32,306 nucleotides of DNA from Candidatus Peribacteria bacterium (GTDB lineage: Bacteria > Patescibacteriota > Gracilibacteria > UBA1369 > LOWO2-01-FULL-3): NCBI GenBank assembly GCA_943357285.1, contig CALRGJ010000013.1:1-32306 (forward strand), read 5' to 3'. Positions 21,212 through 28,911 of the stretch are shown here, piece after piece. The position numbers were made by a program, and so were the translations under genes. The notes below the pieces were generated by a model that worked only from the letters and a program-made list of their open reading frames with translations, did not search any database and was not told the origin of the DNA. Position 1 is the first letter of the stretch. Each line of letters starts with the position of its first letter.

Positions 21212-22813
21212 TTAAATCTTGTTAACTGCTGTTTCTAATCTTTTTAGGGTTTCTTCTTTACCGAGTACCCAAGCGAGTTCGAAGACTCCAGGTGAGAATT
21301 CTAATCCGCTCAATGCTGCGCGGAGAGGCCATAAGAGTTGGCCGTTTTTTACTCCCAGGCGAGCAACAGTTTGCATCAGTGTGTCCTGTAGAGTTTTTAG
21401 GTTCCAATCACTCAATTTTTCCAGGTCTTCTTTGCCGGATTTTAGAGAGATTGTTGCCTGGCTTAAGTCTACTCCCATTTTCACATGAGTCAATAATTCT
21501 TTGCTGTATTCTTGAGGTGTGAAATAAAAAGAAATGTGGTCTTTTATATCCTTTGGTTCACGAAGAATTTTTTCTTCCACTGTGATTAAAGCCTTTGTTA
21601 ATTTTTCATCATTTAAAAACTCTTTTGGTAAATATTCGCTGCAAATTTTTAGTAATTTTTCACAACGACTTTTGAAGAATTTTTCTTCGTTCTCAGGGTC
21701 ACTGAAAGTGTAGGTAAATTGTTCTTTTCTTGCTTCGGAAATTACCACTGCAGGATCGATTTCTTTGGCTGCTTTTTCTAATTCAGCATTGAAGAGACGT
21801 TTTTTCCAGCGCCAGTTGAACCAATCTAGTTTTTCTAGGTTGAAGATTGCTCCTGATTTGTGAACTTTATCGATGGAGAATGCTTTTTCTAATTCTTCTA
21901 AGCTGAAAATTTCTTGTTCTTCGCCACTACCTGGATTCCAGCCTAAGAAAGCCACGAAATTGATGATAGCTTCACGGAGATATCCTTTTTTAATGTAGTC
22001 TTCTACGGCTACATCTCCTTGGCGTTTGGAAAGTTTGCTGCGGTCCGCATTCAAAAGAAGTGGAAGATGCGCAAATTCCGGATGTTGCCAACCAAATGCT
22101 TGGTAGAGAGCGATATGTTTTGGTGTAGATGGAAGCCATTCTTCACCGCGGATTACGTGGGTGATTTCCATGAAGTGGTCATCAACTACGTTTGCGAGAT
22201 GATAAGTAGGAAATCCATCAGATTTTATCAGAACTTGGTCATCGATAGTTTTTCCATCGAATTGAACGTTTCCACGAATTAAATCTTTAAATTTCAAAGT
22301 GCCGTAAGGTATTTTCTGACGAATGACGAATTTTTCTCCGGCTTTAATTTTCTCTTCTACCTCAGATTGAGGGAGATCCAAGCATTTTCTGTCATACATT
22401 GGTGCCTGCTTATTGGCAGTTTGGCGTTCACGCATTTCATCTAGTCTTTCCTTGGTGCAGAAGCAGCGATAAGCCTGACCGGCATCAATAAGTTTCTGTA
22501 CTTGCTCTTTGTATATTGCAGTTCTTTTGGATTGAATATAGGGACCGACCGGACCTTTTTCGATGATTTCTGAATTCTTGTCGGTGGGGTCTTTCTTTAT
22601 TGGACCTTCATCATAAGTAATGCCTACCCAATGAAGAGTATCAATTAGATTTTCCAGAGCGCCTGGAACGAATCTTTCTTGATCTGTATCTTCAATGCGA
22701 AGGGCGAATTTTCCGCCGCTTTTTTTAGCGAAAAGATAGCAATAAAGGGCAGTGCGTAGACCTCCAACGTGGAGATAACCTGTAGGTGATGGTGCAAAAC
22801 GTGTTTTAATCAT
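21212..22813 (-). CDS. gltX: Glutamyl-tRNA synthetase
   Basis: Charges tRNA-Glu, and in many bacteria also tRNA-Gln for later amidation. 533 residues, longer than the usual 470 to 490. Class I signatures: RFAPSPTGYLHVGGLRTALY (HIGH as HVGG) and RSKLSKRQG (KMSKS as KLSKR). FALRIEDTDQERF and VRQKIPYG-like VIRQKIPYG are also typical, as are HVIRGEEWLPSTPKHIALYQAFGW and the anticodon-binding C-terminal half. It has the CF(C)T..RL region with Cys pairs (RCFCTKERLDEM). A promoter upstream puts +1 on the A of its ATG, so the mRNA is predicted leaderless. It heads an operon with the zinc-ribbon, lipoprotein and PHP genes. Confidence 0.96.
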   Translation of the reverse strand: MIKTRFAPSPTGYLHVGGLRTALYCYLFAKKSGGKFALRIEDTDQERFVPGALENLIDTLHWVGITYDEGPIKKDPTDKNSEIIEKGPVGPYIQSKRTAIYKEQVQKLIDAGQAYRCFCTKERLDEMRERQTANKQAPMYDRKCLDLPQSEVEEKIKAGEKFVIRQKIPYGTLKFKDLIRGNVQFDGKTIDDQVLIKSDGFPTYHLANVVDDHFMEITHVIRGEEWLPSTPKHIALYQAFGWQHPEFAHLPLLLNADRSKLSKRQGDVAVEDYIKKGYLREAIINFVAFLGWNPGSGEEQEIFSLEELEKAFSIDKVHKSGAIFNLEKLDWFNWRWKKRLFNAELEKAAKEIDPAVVISEARKEQFTYTFSDPENEEKFFKSRCEKLLKICSEYLPKEFLNDEKLTKALITVEEKILREPKDIKDHISFYFTPQEYSKELLTHVKMGVDLSQATISLKSGKEDLEKLSDWNLKTLQDTLMQTVARLGVKNGQLLWPLRAALSGLEFSPGVFELAWVLGKEETLKRLETAVNKI

Positions 22814-22819
22814 GGGCCA

Positions 22820-22847
22820 AGTATAGCGAAGACAGTGTTTTCTGCAA
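22820..22847 (-). promoter_or_regulatory. gltX promoter, predicting a leaderless mRNA
   Basis: Minus strand TTGCAG (22847-22842), 16-bp spacer, TATACT (22825-22820). Seven bases below 22820 is 22813, the A of the gltX ATG. Confidence 0.65.
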
Positions 22848-22852
22848 AGTTT

Positions 22853-22880
22853 TTGACAAAAAGATGTTTTTGGTTATAAT
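22853..22880 (+). promoter_or_regulatory. Promoter of the N-formylglutamate-amidohydrolase-like gene
   Basis: Perfect TTGACA (22853-22858) and perfect TATAAT (22875-22880), 16-bp spacer. Start near 22887, about 21 nt before the ATG. It is the best promoter in the window and is back to back with the gltX promoter. Confidence 0.85.
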
Positions 22881-22907
22881 CAACGGCTTATTAATAAGTT
22901 TTTTTGA

Positions 22908-23834
22908 ATGTCCTTAAATTGTGTTCCAAATCAGACTGTAGAATCTGCGGAGGGTCTAGATTTAGTCAGACTTAGTACTTATGGTCCTAAAGAAAGGGAG
23001 GCGGATGTGGTATTGCTTTCTCCTCATACAGGAAATTCCAGAAAATTATTGGAAAAATTGAATGGTTCCTTTGATGATAGTCCTGCAGTTGTGGATGAAT
23101 ATTTGAGAATTGATGCTGATTTTGGAGCGGATGCTTTGGCTTGTGGTCTTGCTAGAGAAATCGCTCTGATTAGTGGTGATTTGAGAGTTGATGTGGTTGA
23201 GGTTCTCTATGAACGCGGAATTGTTGATGCAAATCGTGTCTCCAAAGTGGCAAGGAGAAATGTTTTGGGTTATGGTCATATTTCTAGGCATAATGATTTT
23301 TTAAGACAGATCCACGATAAAACTTTGGAGATTGTTGATAAAGCTTTGGCGCAAGTGGATAGAACTAAAGGACTTTTTCTGGATGTGCATAGTATGGCCC
23401 CATATTCACCAGATGGATTGGTGGGTGAGCATCCCGGATTGTTGAAGGCTTATAATTTTGCTTATGGTAGATCTAGACGTGGAAACAGAAGATATCTTGA
23501 TTTGGTTACGTCTATTCCCGGAGAGGGAACAATTGCCAATCCTATTCTTTTTGAAAACGTACAAAGTGCTTTGGATAATGCCGGTATGGATTTCAGGCTA
23601 AATAATCCGTATCCAAGACCTGGTTATCCGGCAGGAAATATTAGGAGTATGTCTTATATGTTGGCACATCCCGGTTTGGCTTTGGATTTTCCTAAAGATA
23701 TGTTGAGCGTGGGAGAGGCTGAAGATGAGAGGTGGGATATTGCAAATTTAGAATTTGATGCAAACAAGGTGGAAAATATTGTTAAAATTTTGGCCGGTGC
23801 CGTTATTCAATCTTTGAAAGGAATTCGTGCTTAG
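22908..23834 (+). CDS. N-formylglutamate amidohydrolase family protein
   Basis: 308 residues, cytosolic. The family pattern is visible: VVLLSPHTG (His40) near the N-terminus, DEYLRIDADFGADALA for the acidic metal-site region, VDANR for the DxNR motif, YGHISRHNDFLRQIH for the Y..YH region, and LFLDVHSMAP for the C-terminal DxHS. These zinc hydrolases remove formyl or related acyl groups from amino acids such as formylglutamate in histidine breakdown. No other histidine degradation gene is nearby, so the substrate may differ. Its promoter is the strongest in the window. It has a single-gene look: the next gene, ftsK, follows after 68 bp. Confidence 0.75.
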   Translation: MSLNCVPNQTVESAEGLDLVRLSTYGPKEREADVVLLSPHTGNSRKLLEKLNGSFDDSPAVVDEYLRIDADFGADALACGLAREIALISGDLRVDVVEVLYERGIVDANRVSKVARRNVLGYGHISRHNDFLRQIHDKTLEIVDKALAQVDRTKGLFLDVHSMAPYSPDGLVGEHPGLLKAYNFAYGRSRRGNRRYLDLVTSIPGEGTIANPILFENVQSALDNAGMDFRLNNPYPRPGYPAGNIRSMSYMLAHPGLALDFPKDMLSVGEAEDERWDIANLEFDANKVENIVKILAGAVIQSLKGIRA

Positions 23835-23902
23835 CCCTCTAGCCAAAAAAAGCTTTTTTAGCTATAGTACTGGGGTCAGAGAAATCCTTAAGTTCCTGAA
23901 AA

Positions 23903-26152
23903 ATGGGTAGAAGGCATAGAAGGCGTCGGGCAGCCATGACTATTAAAGTTAAGCCGTCAGTCGCAAAAGAAATTTGGGCTATAATTTATTTAGCTTTAGG
24001 TATTATTTCCGTGTTGAGCTTGAAGAGTGATTTTAATTTACCTGGAACTGGATGGGTTTTTGATTTATTGGCTCCGGTATTTGGTTGGGGTGTGTTTTTG
24101 GTGCCGGTGGTGTTTTTTATGATTGCGGGTATTTTGTTTTTTTCAAAAAAAGTTAATTTTGGTACAGCAAGACTTGTGGGCTTAGTGATAATGCTATTTT
24201 CTGCTTTAAGTATTATTCATCTTTCTGTTCCGGCAGATAGAATTCATGATTATGCGGCTCTTGGTCGATATGGTGGATACGTGGGTTTTGTAACGAATTT
24301 TTTGGTTTTGGATGTTTTGGGTGTGGGTCGTGTGACTGCCACTATTATTTTTGTGGCGAGTTTTTTGATTTCATTAATGTTGGTTTTTGAACTTTCTCTG
24401 AGAGAACTGATGAGTCTTGTTATTCCTCAGATTAAAATTGAAATGGTGAAGGAATCAAAGAGAAAATTAGAGCCACCTACAAGAGGTCTTTTTGGTTTTG
24501 CTTTTAGTGGTAAAAAACTTGCTACGGCGGAAGAAGAGGAGGAAGAAATGCCGGAAATTATGATTAGAAAATCTCATATTACCAGCGGAAATAAATTGAA
24601 AAATGGCGGAGTTATTATGGCTGAGGAGAGTGATACGAAGGAAGAAGATGAGAAACCAACAATTGTTATAAATGAGGATAAGGCAAAAGAGGTAGAGGCG
24701 GAGCTTTCTCAAAGTGAAAAGGCTGCTGAGGAAGAGGACTTTGAGTGGGAATTTCCTTCTCTTGATTTGCTTAAGACTGGGGATAGCAACGTGACGGTGG
24801 ATGATGATGTCCTTATGGCGAATGCTGATAAAATTAAAAAGAAATTATCACAGTTTGGAATCGAGGTGACTATGCATGAAGTAAATGTAGGTCCTACGGT
24901 AATTCAATATACTTTGAAGCCGCATGAAGGAGTGAAGTTGTCAAAAATTACGGCTTTGAAAAATGATTTGGCTTTGGCTTTGGCGGCGGAAAGAATTCGT
25001 ATTGAAGCGCCAATTCCAGGTAAGTCTTTAGTGGGAATTGAGGTGCCAAGTGAGAATAGAGCTACAGTGTATTTACGTGAAATTTTAGAGTCTGCGGAGT
25101 TTGCAGAGGCTAAGTCTAAATTGAGTTTGCCATTGGGTAGAGATGTTGCCGGTAAGCCAATTATTGGTAACCTAGAATTAATGCCGCATTTGCTTATTGC
25201 TGGTGCAACCGGTAGTGGAAAGTCTGTGGCGATGAATGTGTTTTTGACTGCACTTTTGTATCAGAACTCACCAAGAGATTTGAAATTGATTATGGTGGAT
25301 CCAAAGAGGGTGGAATTGAGTTCTTATAATAGTATTCCTCATTTGCTTACTCCTGTAATTCAGGATCCTGAGAAAGCGGCGATTGCTTTGCGTTGGTTGG
25401 TGGCGGAAATGGGACGTAGATATAGTGAACTTTCACATCACCGTGTGAGAAATATTGGAGAATATAATGATCTTAGTGGCATAAATAAATTGCCAAGAAT
25501 TATTGTGGTAATTGATGAGTTGGCGGATTTGATGATGGCCGCAGGTAAGGAAGTGGAGGCATCAATTTGTCGTATTGCTCAGATGGCACGTGCTGTTGGT
25601 ATGCATTTGATTATTGCGACTCAGAGACCTTCTGTTGATGTAATTACTGGTTTGATTAAGGCTAACATTCCTTCAAGAATTTCTTTTGCGGTAAGTAGTT
25701 CTATTGATTCCAGAACTATTTTGGATGGAATTGGTGCGGAGGATTTGCTTGGAAGAGGAGATATGCTTTATTTGCCACCGGGAATGAATAAGCCTTTGCG
25801 TGTTCAAGGAATTTATATTTCAACTGATGAAATTGAGCGTGTAACTAATCGTGTGAAACTTACTACTGAGCCGAAGTATGATGACAATATTACTAGCATG
25901 GAGACTGCTAAGCAAAACCTTGTGGGTGTGCCAAATTCGAAGATCTCAGCTGGCGATGGTGCTGAAGAAGATGATATGTATGAACAAGCTTTCCAGCTCG
26001 TGATACAGACTAGAAAAGCTTCAGCTAGCTTGCTTCAGAGGCATTTGAAATTGGGCTATGCGAGAGCGGCTCGTCTTATTGATCTACTTGAAAAGAACGG
26101 AGTAGTAGGTCCAGCAGATGGCGCGAAGCCAAGGAAGATATTGAGTGAGTAG
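23903..26152 (+). CDS. ftsK: DNA translocase FtsK/SpoIIIE
   Basis: Motor that pumps chromosome DNA through the division septum and aids dimer resolution. 749 residues. The N-terminus is basic (MGRRHRRRR), followed by four or five membrane helices in about 25-170, an acidic linker (about 200-280, rich in Glu), the alpha domain (about 290-400), then the RecA-like beta domain with Walker A GATGSGKS at about 434 and Walker B IIVVIDELADLMM at about 533. The winged-helix gamma domain (about 690-749, FQLVIQTRKASASLLQRHLKLGYARAARLIDLLE) reads KOPS-type sites. The linker is short, as in SpoIIIE. A second ATG (23936) is possible. A weak -10 (TATAGT, 23863) precedes it. Confidence 0.95.
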   Translation: MGRRHRRRRAAMTIKVKPSVAKEIWAIIYLALGIISVLSLKSDFNLPGTGWVFDLLAPVFGWGVFLVPVVFFMIAGILFFSKKVNFGTARLVGLVIMLFSALSIIHLSVPADRIHDYAALGRYGGYVGFVTNFLVLDVLGVGRVTATIIFVASFLISLMLVFELSLRELMSLVIPQIKIEMVKESKRKLEPPTRGLFGFAFSGKKLATAEEEEEEMPEIMIRKSHITSGNKLKNGGVIMAEESDTKEEDEKPTIVINEDKAKEVEAELSQSEKAAEEEDFEWEFPSLDLLKTGDSNVTVDDDVLMANADKIKKKLSQFGIEVTMHEVNVGPTVIQYTLKPHEGVKLSKITALKNDLALALAAERIRIEAPIPGKSLVGIEVPSENRATVYLREILESAEFAEAKSKLSLPLGRDVAGKPIIGNLELMPHLLIAGATGSGKSVAMNVFLTALLYQNSPRDLKLIMVDPKRVELSSYNSIPHLLTPVIQDPEKAAIALRWLVAEMGRRYSELSHHRVRNIGEYNDLSGINKLPRIIVVIDELADLMMAAGKEVEASICRIAQMARAVGMHLIIATQRPSVDVITGLIKANIPSRISFAVSSSIDSRTILDGIGAEDLLGRGDMLYLPPGMNKPLRVQGIYISTDEIERVTNRVKLTTEPKYDDNITSMETAKQNLVGVPNSKISAGDGAEEDDMYEQAFQLVIQTRKASASLLQRHLKLGYARAARLIDLLEKNGVVGPADGAKPRKILSE

Positions 26153-26206
26153 GGAGTGTGTTGAATCAAAAAATGATGTAGTTTAGCTAGTTAGTTTTAT
26201 GATTTT

Positions 26207-26620
26207 ATGGGAAAAAACTATTTGTGGTTTGCTTTAAAGGTTAGTATCTTGTCAGTTTTTATGGGATGGTTGATTGCTATACCGTTATTTGTTTTGACTA
26301 TTGCTATGATAGCTAATAATTATACTGGTTATTTTATGTTTATTTTAGAGATTGCCTGGATTGTATTAGTTATTTTCACTCCTGATTATTTGGCTTTTCA
26401 AAAATATTATAAAATTGCATTAGTGGATCAAAAAATGTCTTCAGGAGCATCTGTGATTTGTGCATTTTTTGTTAAACTTGTTGTTTTTTTGCTTATTTAC
26501 GTAAGTCTTTTTGTTGTACGTTTTGGTTCTTACGAATTTTTATTCGTCTTTATCTGTTCAAGTGTTTCTTTAATGGCTTTTTATTTTGCAAATAAAAATT
26601 GTCAGCAAAAAAAACTATAG
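26207..26620 (+). CDS. Small multi-pass membrane protein of unknown function
   Basis: 137 residues, four hydrophobic segments (about 9-32, 41-60, 82-104 and 107-128). No motif or family recognised. Sequence is AT-rich and strongly biased to Phe, Val and Ile. It starts 54 bp after ftsK on the same strand and may be its last cotranscribed gene, or expressed alone. It is convergent with the next gene, 32 bp away. A coding role is inferred from the length of the open frame and the regular membrane pattern. Confidence 0.55.
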   Translation: MGKNYLWFALKVSILSVFMGWLIAIPLFVLTIAMIANNYTGYFMFILEIAWIVLVIFTPDYLAFQKYYKIALVDQKMSSGASVICAFFVKLVVFLLIYVSLFVVRFGSYEFLFVFICSSVSLMAFYFANKNCQQKKL

Positions 26621-26627
26621 GAATGTT

Positions 26628-26641
26628 ACTATTTGTATAGT
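26628..26641. terminator. Weak AT-rich hairpin between convergent genes
   Basis: ACTAT-TTGT-ATAGT forms a 5-bp stem in the 32-bp gap, followed on the plus strand by T-rich sequence. It lacks a GC-rich stem, so a terminator call is tentative. Confidence 0.25.
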
Positions 26642-26652
26642 GATTTAATTTT

Positions 26653-26967
26653 CTACTTTGTCTCGAACCCTTGTAGGGTGCTTTGAACGTATCCTAGACC
26701 GACGAAATATGCGATTGTGCCAATGATTATTGTGCCGAGCATGCTCCACGCTATGAAGCGGATATAGCTTCCAGGGGCTTTGTATTTTAGGGCCAATCCA
26801 ATTAAAATTATACAGATGGCTAGGCCAATCCAGATTCCTGGAATTTGGAATAGTTTCAAGGTGATAGCAAAAATAATGCTAGTGGCGAAAATGCCGAAAA
26901 GCACGAGAGTGAATTTTGTGAGTAAGTTTGTTTTAGTGATTTCGTGGGAAGTGAGGATTGGTTCCAT
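26653..26967 (-). CDS. Small membrane protein of unknown function
   Basis: 104 residues with three hydrophobic segments (about 20-38, 44-62 and 71-92). A short polar N-terminus and an NxxxT tail complete it. No family recognised; there is no lipobox or catalytic motif. It lies 36 bp after the aspartoacylase-family gene on the same strand and may share its promoter at 28011-28038. A role next to that enzyme, for example in transport, is only a guess from position. Confidence 0.5.
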   Translation of the reverse strand: MEPILTSHEITKTNLLTKFTLVLFGIFATSIIFAITLKLFQIPGIWIGLAICIILIGLALKYKAPGSYIRFIAWSMLGTIIIGTIAYFVGLGYVQSTLQGFETK

Positions 26968-27003
26968 AGAAAAAAATAAAGTATGCTTGGATTATAGCAT
27001 AGT

Positions 27004-27990
27004 TTATTTTAGTCTCGCTTTTATTCCCTGAATTTGAGTAACTTTCGCAGGCTCAGAATAGAAAAATTCATCATCACTAGTGGTGGTGATTCGGCCTGCA
27101 GGTAAAGGGAAAATTAGGGTGCGGTTTGGTTGAGCTAAAATGTCAGGATTTTTTCCTGTGGTGTCGCGAGCAATTAATTCTCCACCTTGCATATGTTTAT
27201 ATTGACCATATTCATGCACTACGTTGTAATCGGTAGAAAGTTTTTGTGAACCTATAATTTTGTATTCTCTTTTATTTGTTGGGCTTTCTTCAACGTGTCT
27301 TGCGTCTATCATTTCTAATTCCATTAATGTCGCTACCAATCCATTAATTAAACCAATTATTACTGTAGGATTATTGTGTGGTCCACCTCCTTCCACTTCA
27401 ATTACAGGAATGTCATTATTTTCCACGCCACCGATAAAATTACCGAAAGCTAAAAGTGGCACAGATCCTGGTTCCACATGGTGATGTTCAACTATATTTG
27501 TCAGATGATCCTGGATGCCAATTTGTCTGCCAAAGTCTGTACGACCTTTAATGTGTAAGGTCATTGGATCGCATTGATTTACGACTGTGTGCGCGTCGAA
27601 ACCGTGTGTGGCGTCGAGAGCACCAGAATTTCTGAGTGCTTGCATACGTATAGCAGTCCATTCTTTGCGAGGTCTTTCCATAATGTCGGCTGGTATACGA
27701 TTGAAATTTTGACCGTTTGGTAATTTTCTTACTCTTCTATCGAAAGCTAAAAGATTATTGATAGCAATGACTATAGAACCACGAACGAGTTGAAGTTCTT
27801 GTTTCAAAAATGGCACCACTAAACCGCTGCCAATCCATTCGTCACCATGAGTTCCGGTGCCGAGATAGAGTCTAGGACCTGGCTTTTGCCCTTTGATTTC
27901 CATCACACCTCTTACGCCATGAAATTCAGCGTTTCTTAAGGTGTTTGCACCTTTGGAGATCTCTTCTAGATTGGGAATATTAAGAGACAT
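27004..27990 (-). CDS. Succinylglutamate desuccinylase/aspartoacylase family zinc hydrolase
   Basis: 328 residues, M14-type fold. LYLGTGTHGDEWIG carries the HxxE zinc ligands (His48, Glu51), NFNRIP the substrate-binding Asn97-Arg98, GFDAHTVVN the third ligand His134, and IPVIEVEGGG the catalytic Glu region. The family removes acyl groups from amino acids (acetyl-aspartate, succinyl-glutamate) and related amides. The C-terminal part (KLSTDYNVVHEYGQY, ARDTTGKNPDILAQPNRTLIFP) resembles the family beta domain. A strong promoter lies 14 nt upstream, and an inverted repeat sits at the ATG. It probably heads a short operon with the small membrane protein. Substrate not assignable. Confidence 0.8.
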   Translation of the reverse strand: MSLNIPNLEEISKGANTLRNAEFHGVRGVMEIKGQKPGPRLYLGTGTHGDEWIGSGLVVPFLKQELQLVRGSIVIAINNLLAFDRRVRKLPNGQNFNRIPADIMERPRKEWTAIRMQALRNSGALDATHGFDAHTVVNQCDPMTLHIKGRTDFGRQIGIQDHLTNIVEHHHVEPGSVPLLAFGNFIGGVENNDIPVIEVEGGGPHNNPTVIIGLINGLVATLMELEMIDARHVEESPTNKREYKIIGSQKLSTDYNVVHEYGQYKHMQGGELIARDTTGKNPDILAQPNRTLIFPLPAGRITTTSDDEFFYSEPAKVTQIQGIKARLK

Positions 27991-28010
27991 AGACTTTACT
28001 TAAAGAGTCT
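27991..28010. repeat. Interrupted inverted repeat at the start of the aspartoacylase-family transcript
   Basis: Minus strand AGAC-T-CTTTA-AG-TAAAG-TCT directly precedes the ATG and spans the predicted start of transcription. Possible operator or leader hairpin. Confidence 0.3.
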
Positions 28011-28038
28011 ATTGTAGGCCTTCTGGGCGTTTTGTCAA
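28011..28038 (-). promoter_or_regulatory. Promoter of the aspartoacylase-family gene
   Basis: Minus strand TTGACA (28038-28033), 16-bp spacer, TACAAT (28016-28011). Start near 28004, 14 nt before the ATG. Confidence 0.75.
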
Positions 28039-28058
28039 ACAGGTGGTGGTGGAGATTT

Positions 28059-28871
28059 TTAGTTGAAGTAGTTTATTCCATTGCGAAGAATTTTCAGTCC
28101 CTCTCCTTCAGTTGGGAATGGCTTGCCTTCGCGGATAAGTTGTTCCTTTTTTAGTTCCCAGCCATCTTCATTAGTCCAAGAATTGAAACGTTCAGGATGT
28201 GGCATTAGTGCGAATACTTTTCCTGTAGGATCGCAGACGCCGGTGATGTCTTCTATTGCACCGTTTGGATTGGCAGGGAATTTATTGTTGGCTGGAGTGC
28301 CGTCTTCATTTACGAATTTAAAAACAATTTGATCATTGGCTTTCATTTTTTCTAGGATAGCAGGTTCTACATAGAAATTTCCTTCACCATGAGAAATTGG
28401 TAAATGCATCATCTCTACTCCTTTAGTCCACACACATTTTTTGGAAACATTTTTTACATGAATCCAACGACATTCTAGGCTCACATGTACATTACGCATT
28501 AGAGCAGCTTGGCGTTCTCCGTACTTCATGTCTGTGGCTGGAATAAGTCCAAGGTTAGCCATAATTTGCATTCCGTTGCAGATGCCGATTACGAGTTTGT
28601 CTTCTTTGAGGTAAGTGAGTAGGTCTTCTTTGAGGTTGTTGCGAATTTTATTTGCGAGAGCATTGCCTGAACCAGTGTCGTCGCCGTATGAAAATCCACC
28701 AGGGAAGGCGATAATTTGATAGTTTTTTAGTTTATGGCTGCCGTCGATGATGTCATTTACGTGCACAATTTTAGATTCGCCACCAACCCAATTAAAACAC
28801 TTAGCGGTTTCTTCTTCGCAGTTGATGCCGTAGCCGGTGATGACGAGAATTTTTGGACGGATTGTTGACAT
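28059..28871 (-). CDS. purQ: Phosphoribosylformylglycinamidine synthase, glutaminase subunit
   Basis: Class I glutamine amidotransferase that supplies ammonia to PurL at the fourth step of purine synthesis. 270 residues, longer than the 225 of Bacillus PurQ. Motifs: FPGGFSYGDDTGSG (oxyanion region), GICNGMQ with nucleophile Cys98, and MPHPERF with His225 and Glu227. The family partner here is a long PurL; this pairing of about 270-residue PurQ with about 1000-residue PurL is known in several bacterial groups. It follows purL by 40 bp on the same strand and is cotranscribed; no promoter is evident between them. Confidence 0.93.
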   Translation of the reverse strand: MSTIRPKILVITGYGINCEEETAKCFNWVGGESKIVHVNDIIDGSHKLKNYQIIAFPGGFSYGDDTGSGNALANKIRNNLKEDLLTYLKEDKLVIGICNGMQIMANLGLIPATDMKYGERQAALMRNVHVSLECRWIHVKNVSKKCVWTKGVEMMHLPISHGEGNFYVEPAILEKMKANDQIVFKFVNEDGTPANNKFPANPNGAIEDITGVCDPTGKVFALMPHPERFNSWTNEDGWELKKEQLIREGKPFPTEGEGLKILRNGINYFN

Positions 28872-28911
28872 AATTTATTTTAGAATTTTGGTATGTTCAT
28901 GGGGACACTTT

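Noticed and set aside
23841-23863. A/T palindrome after the formylglutamate-amidohydrolase-like gene as a terminator
   Set aside because: Arms are mostly A-tract and T-tract with a mismatch and only AGC/GCT ends; no GC-rich stem core separates from the T-run.
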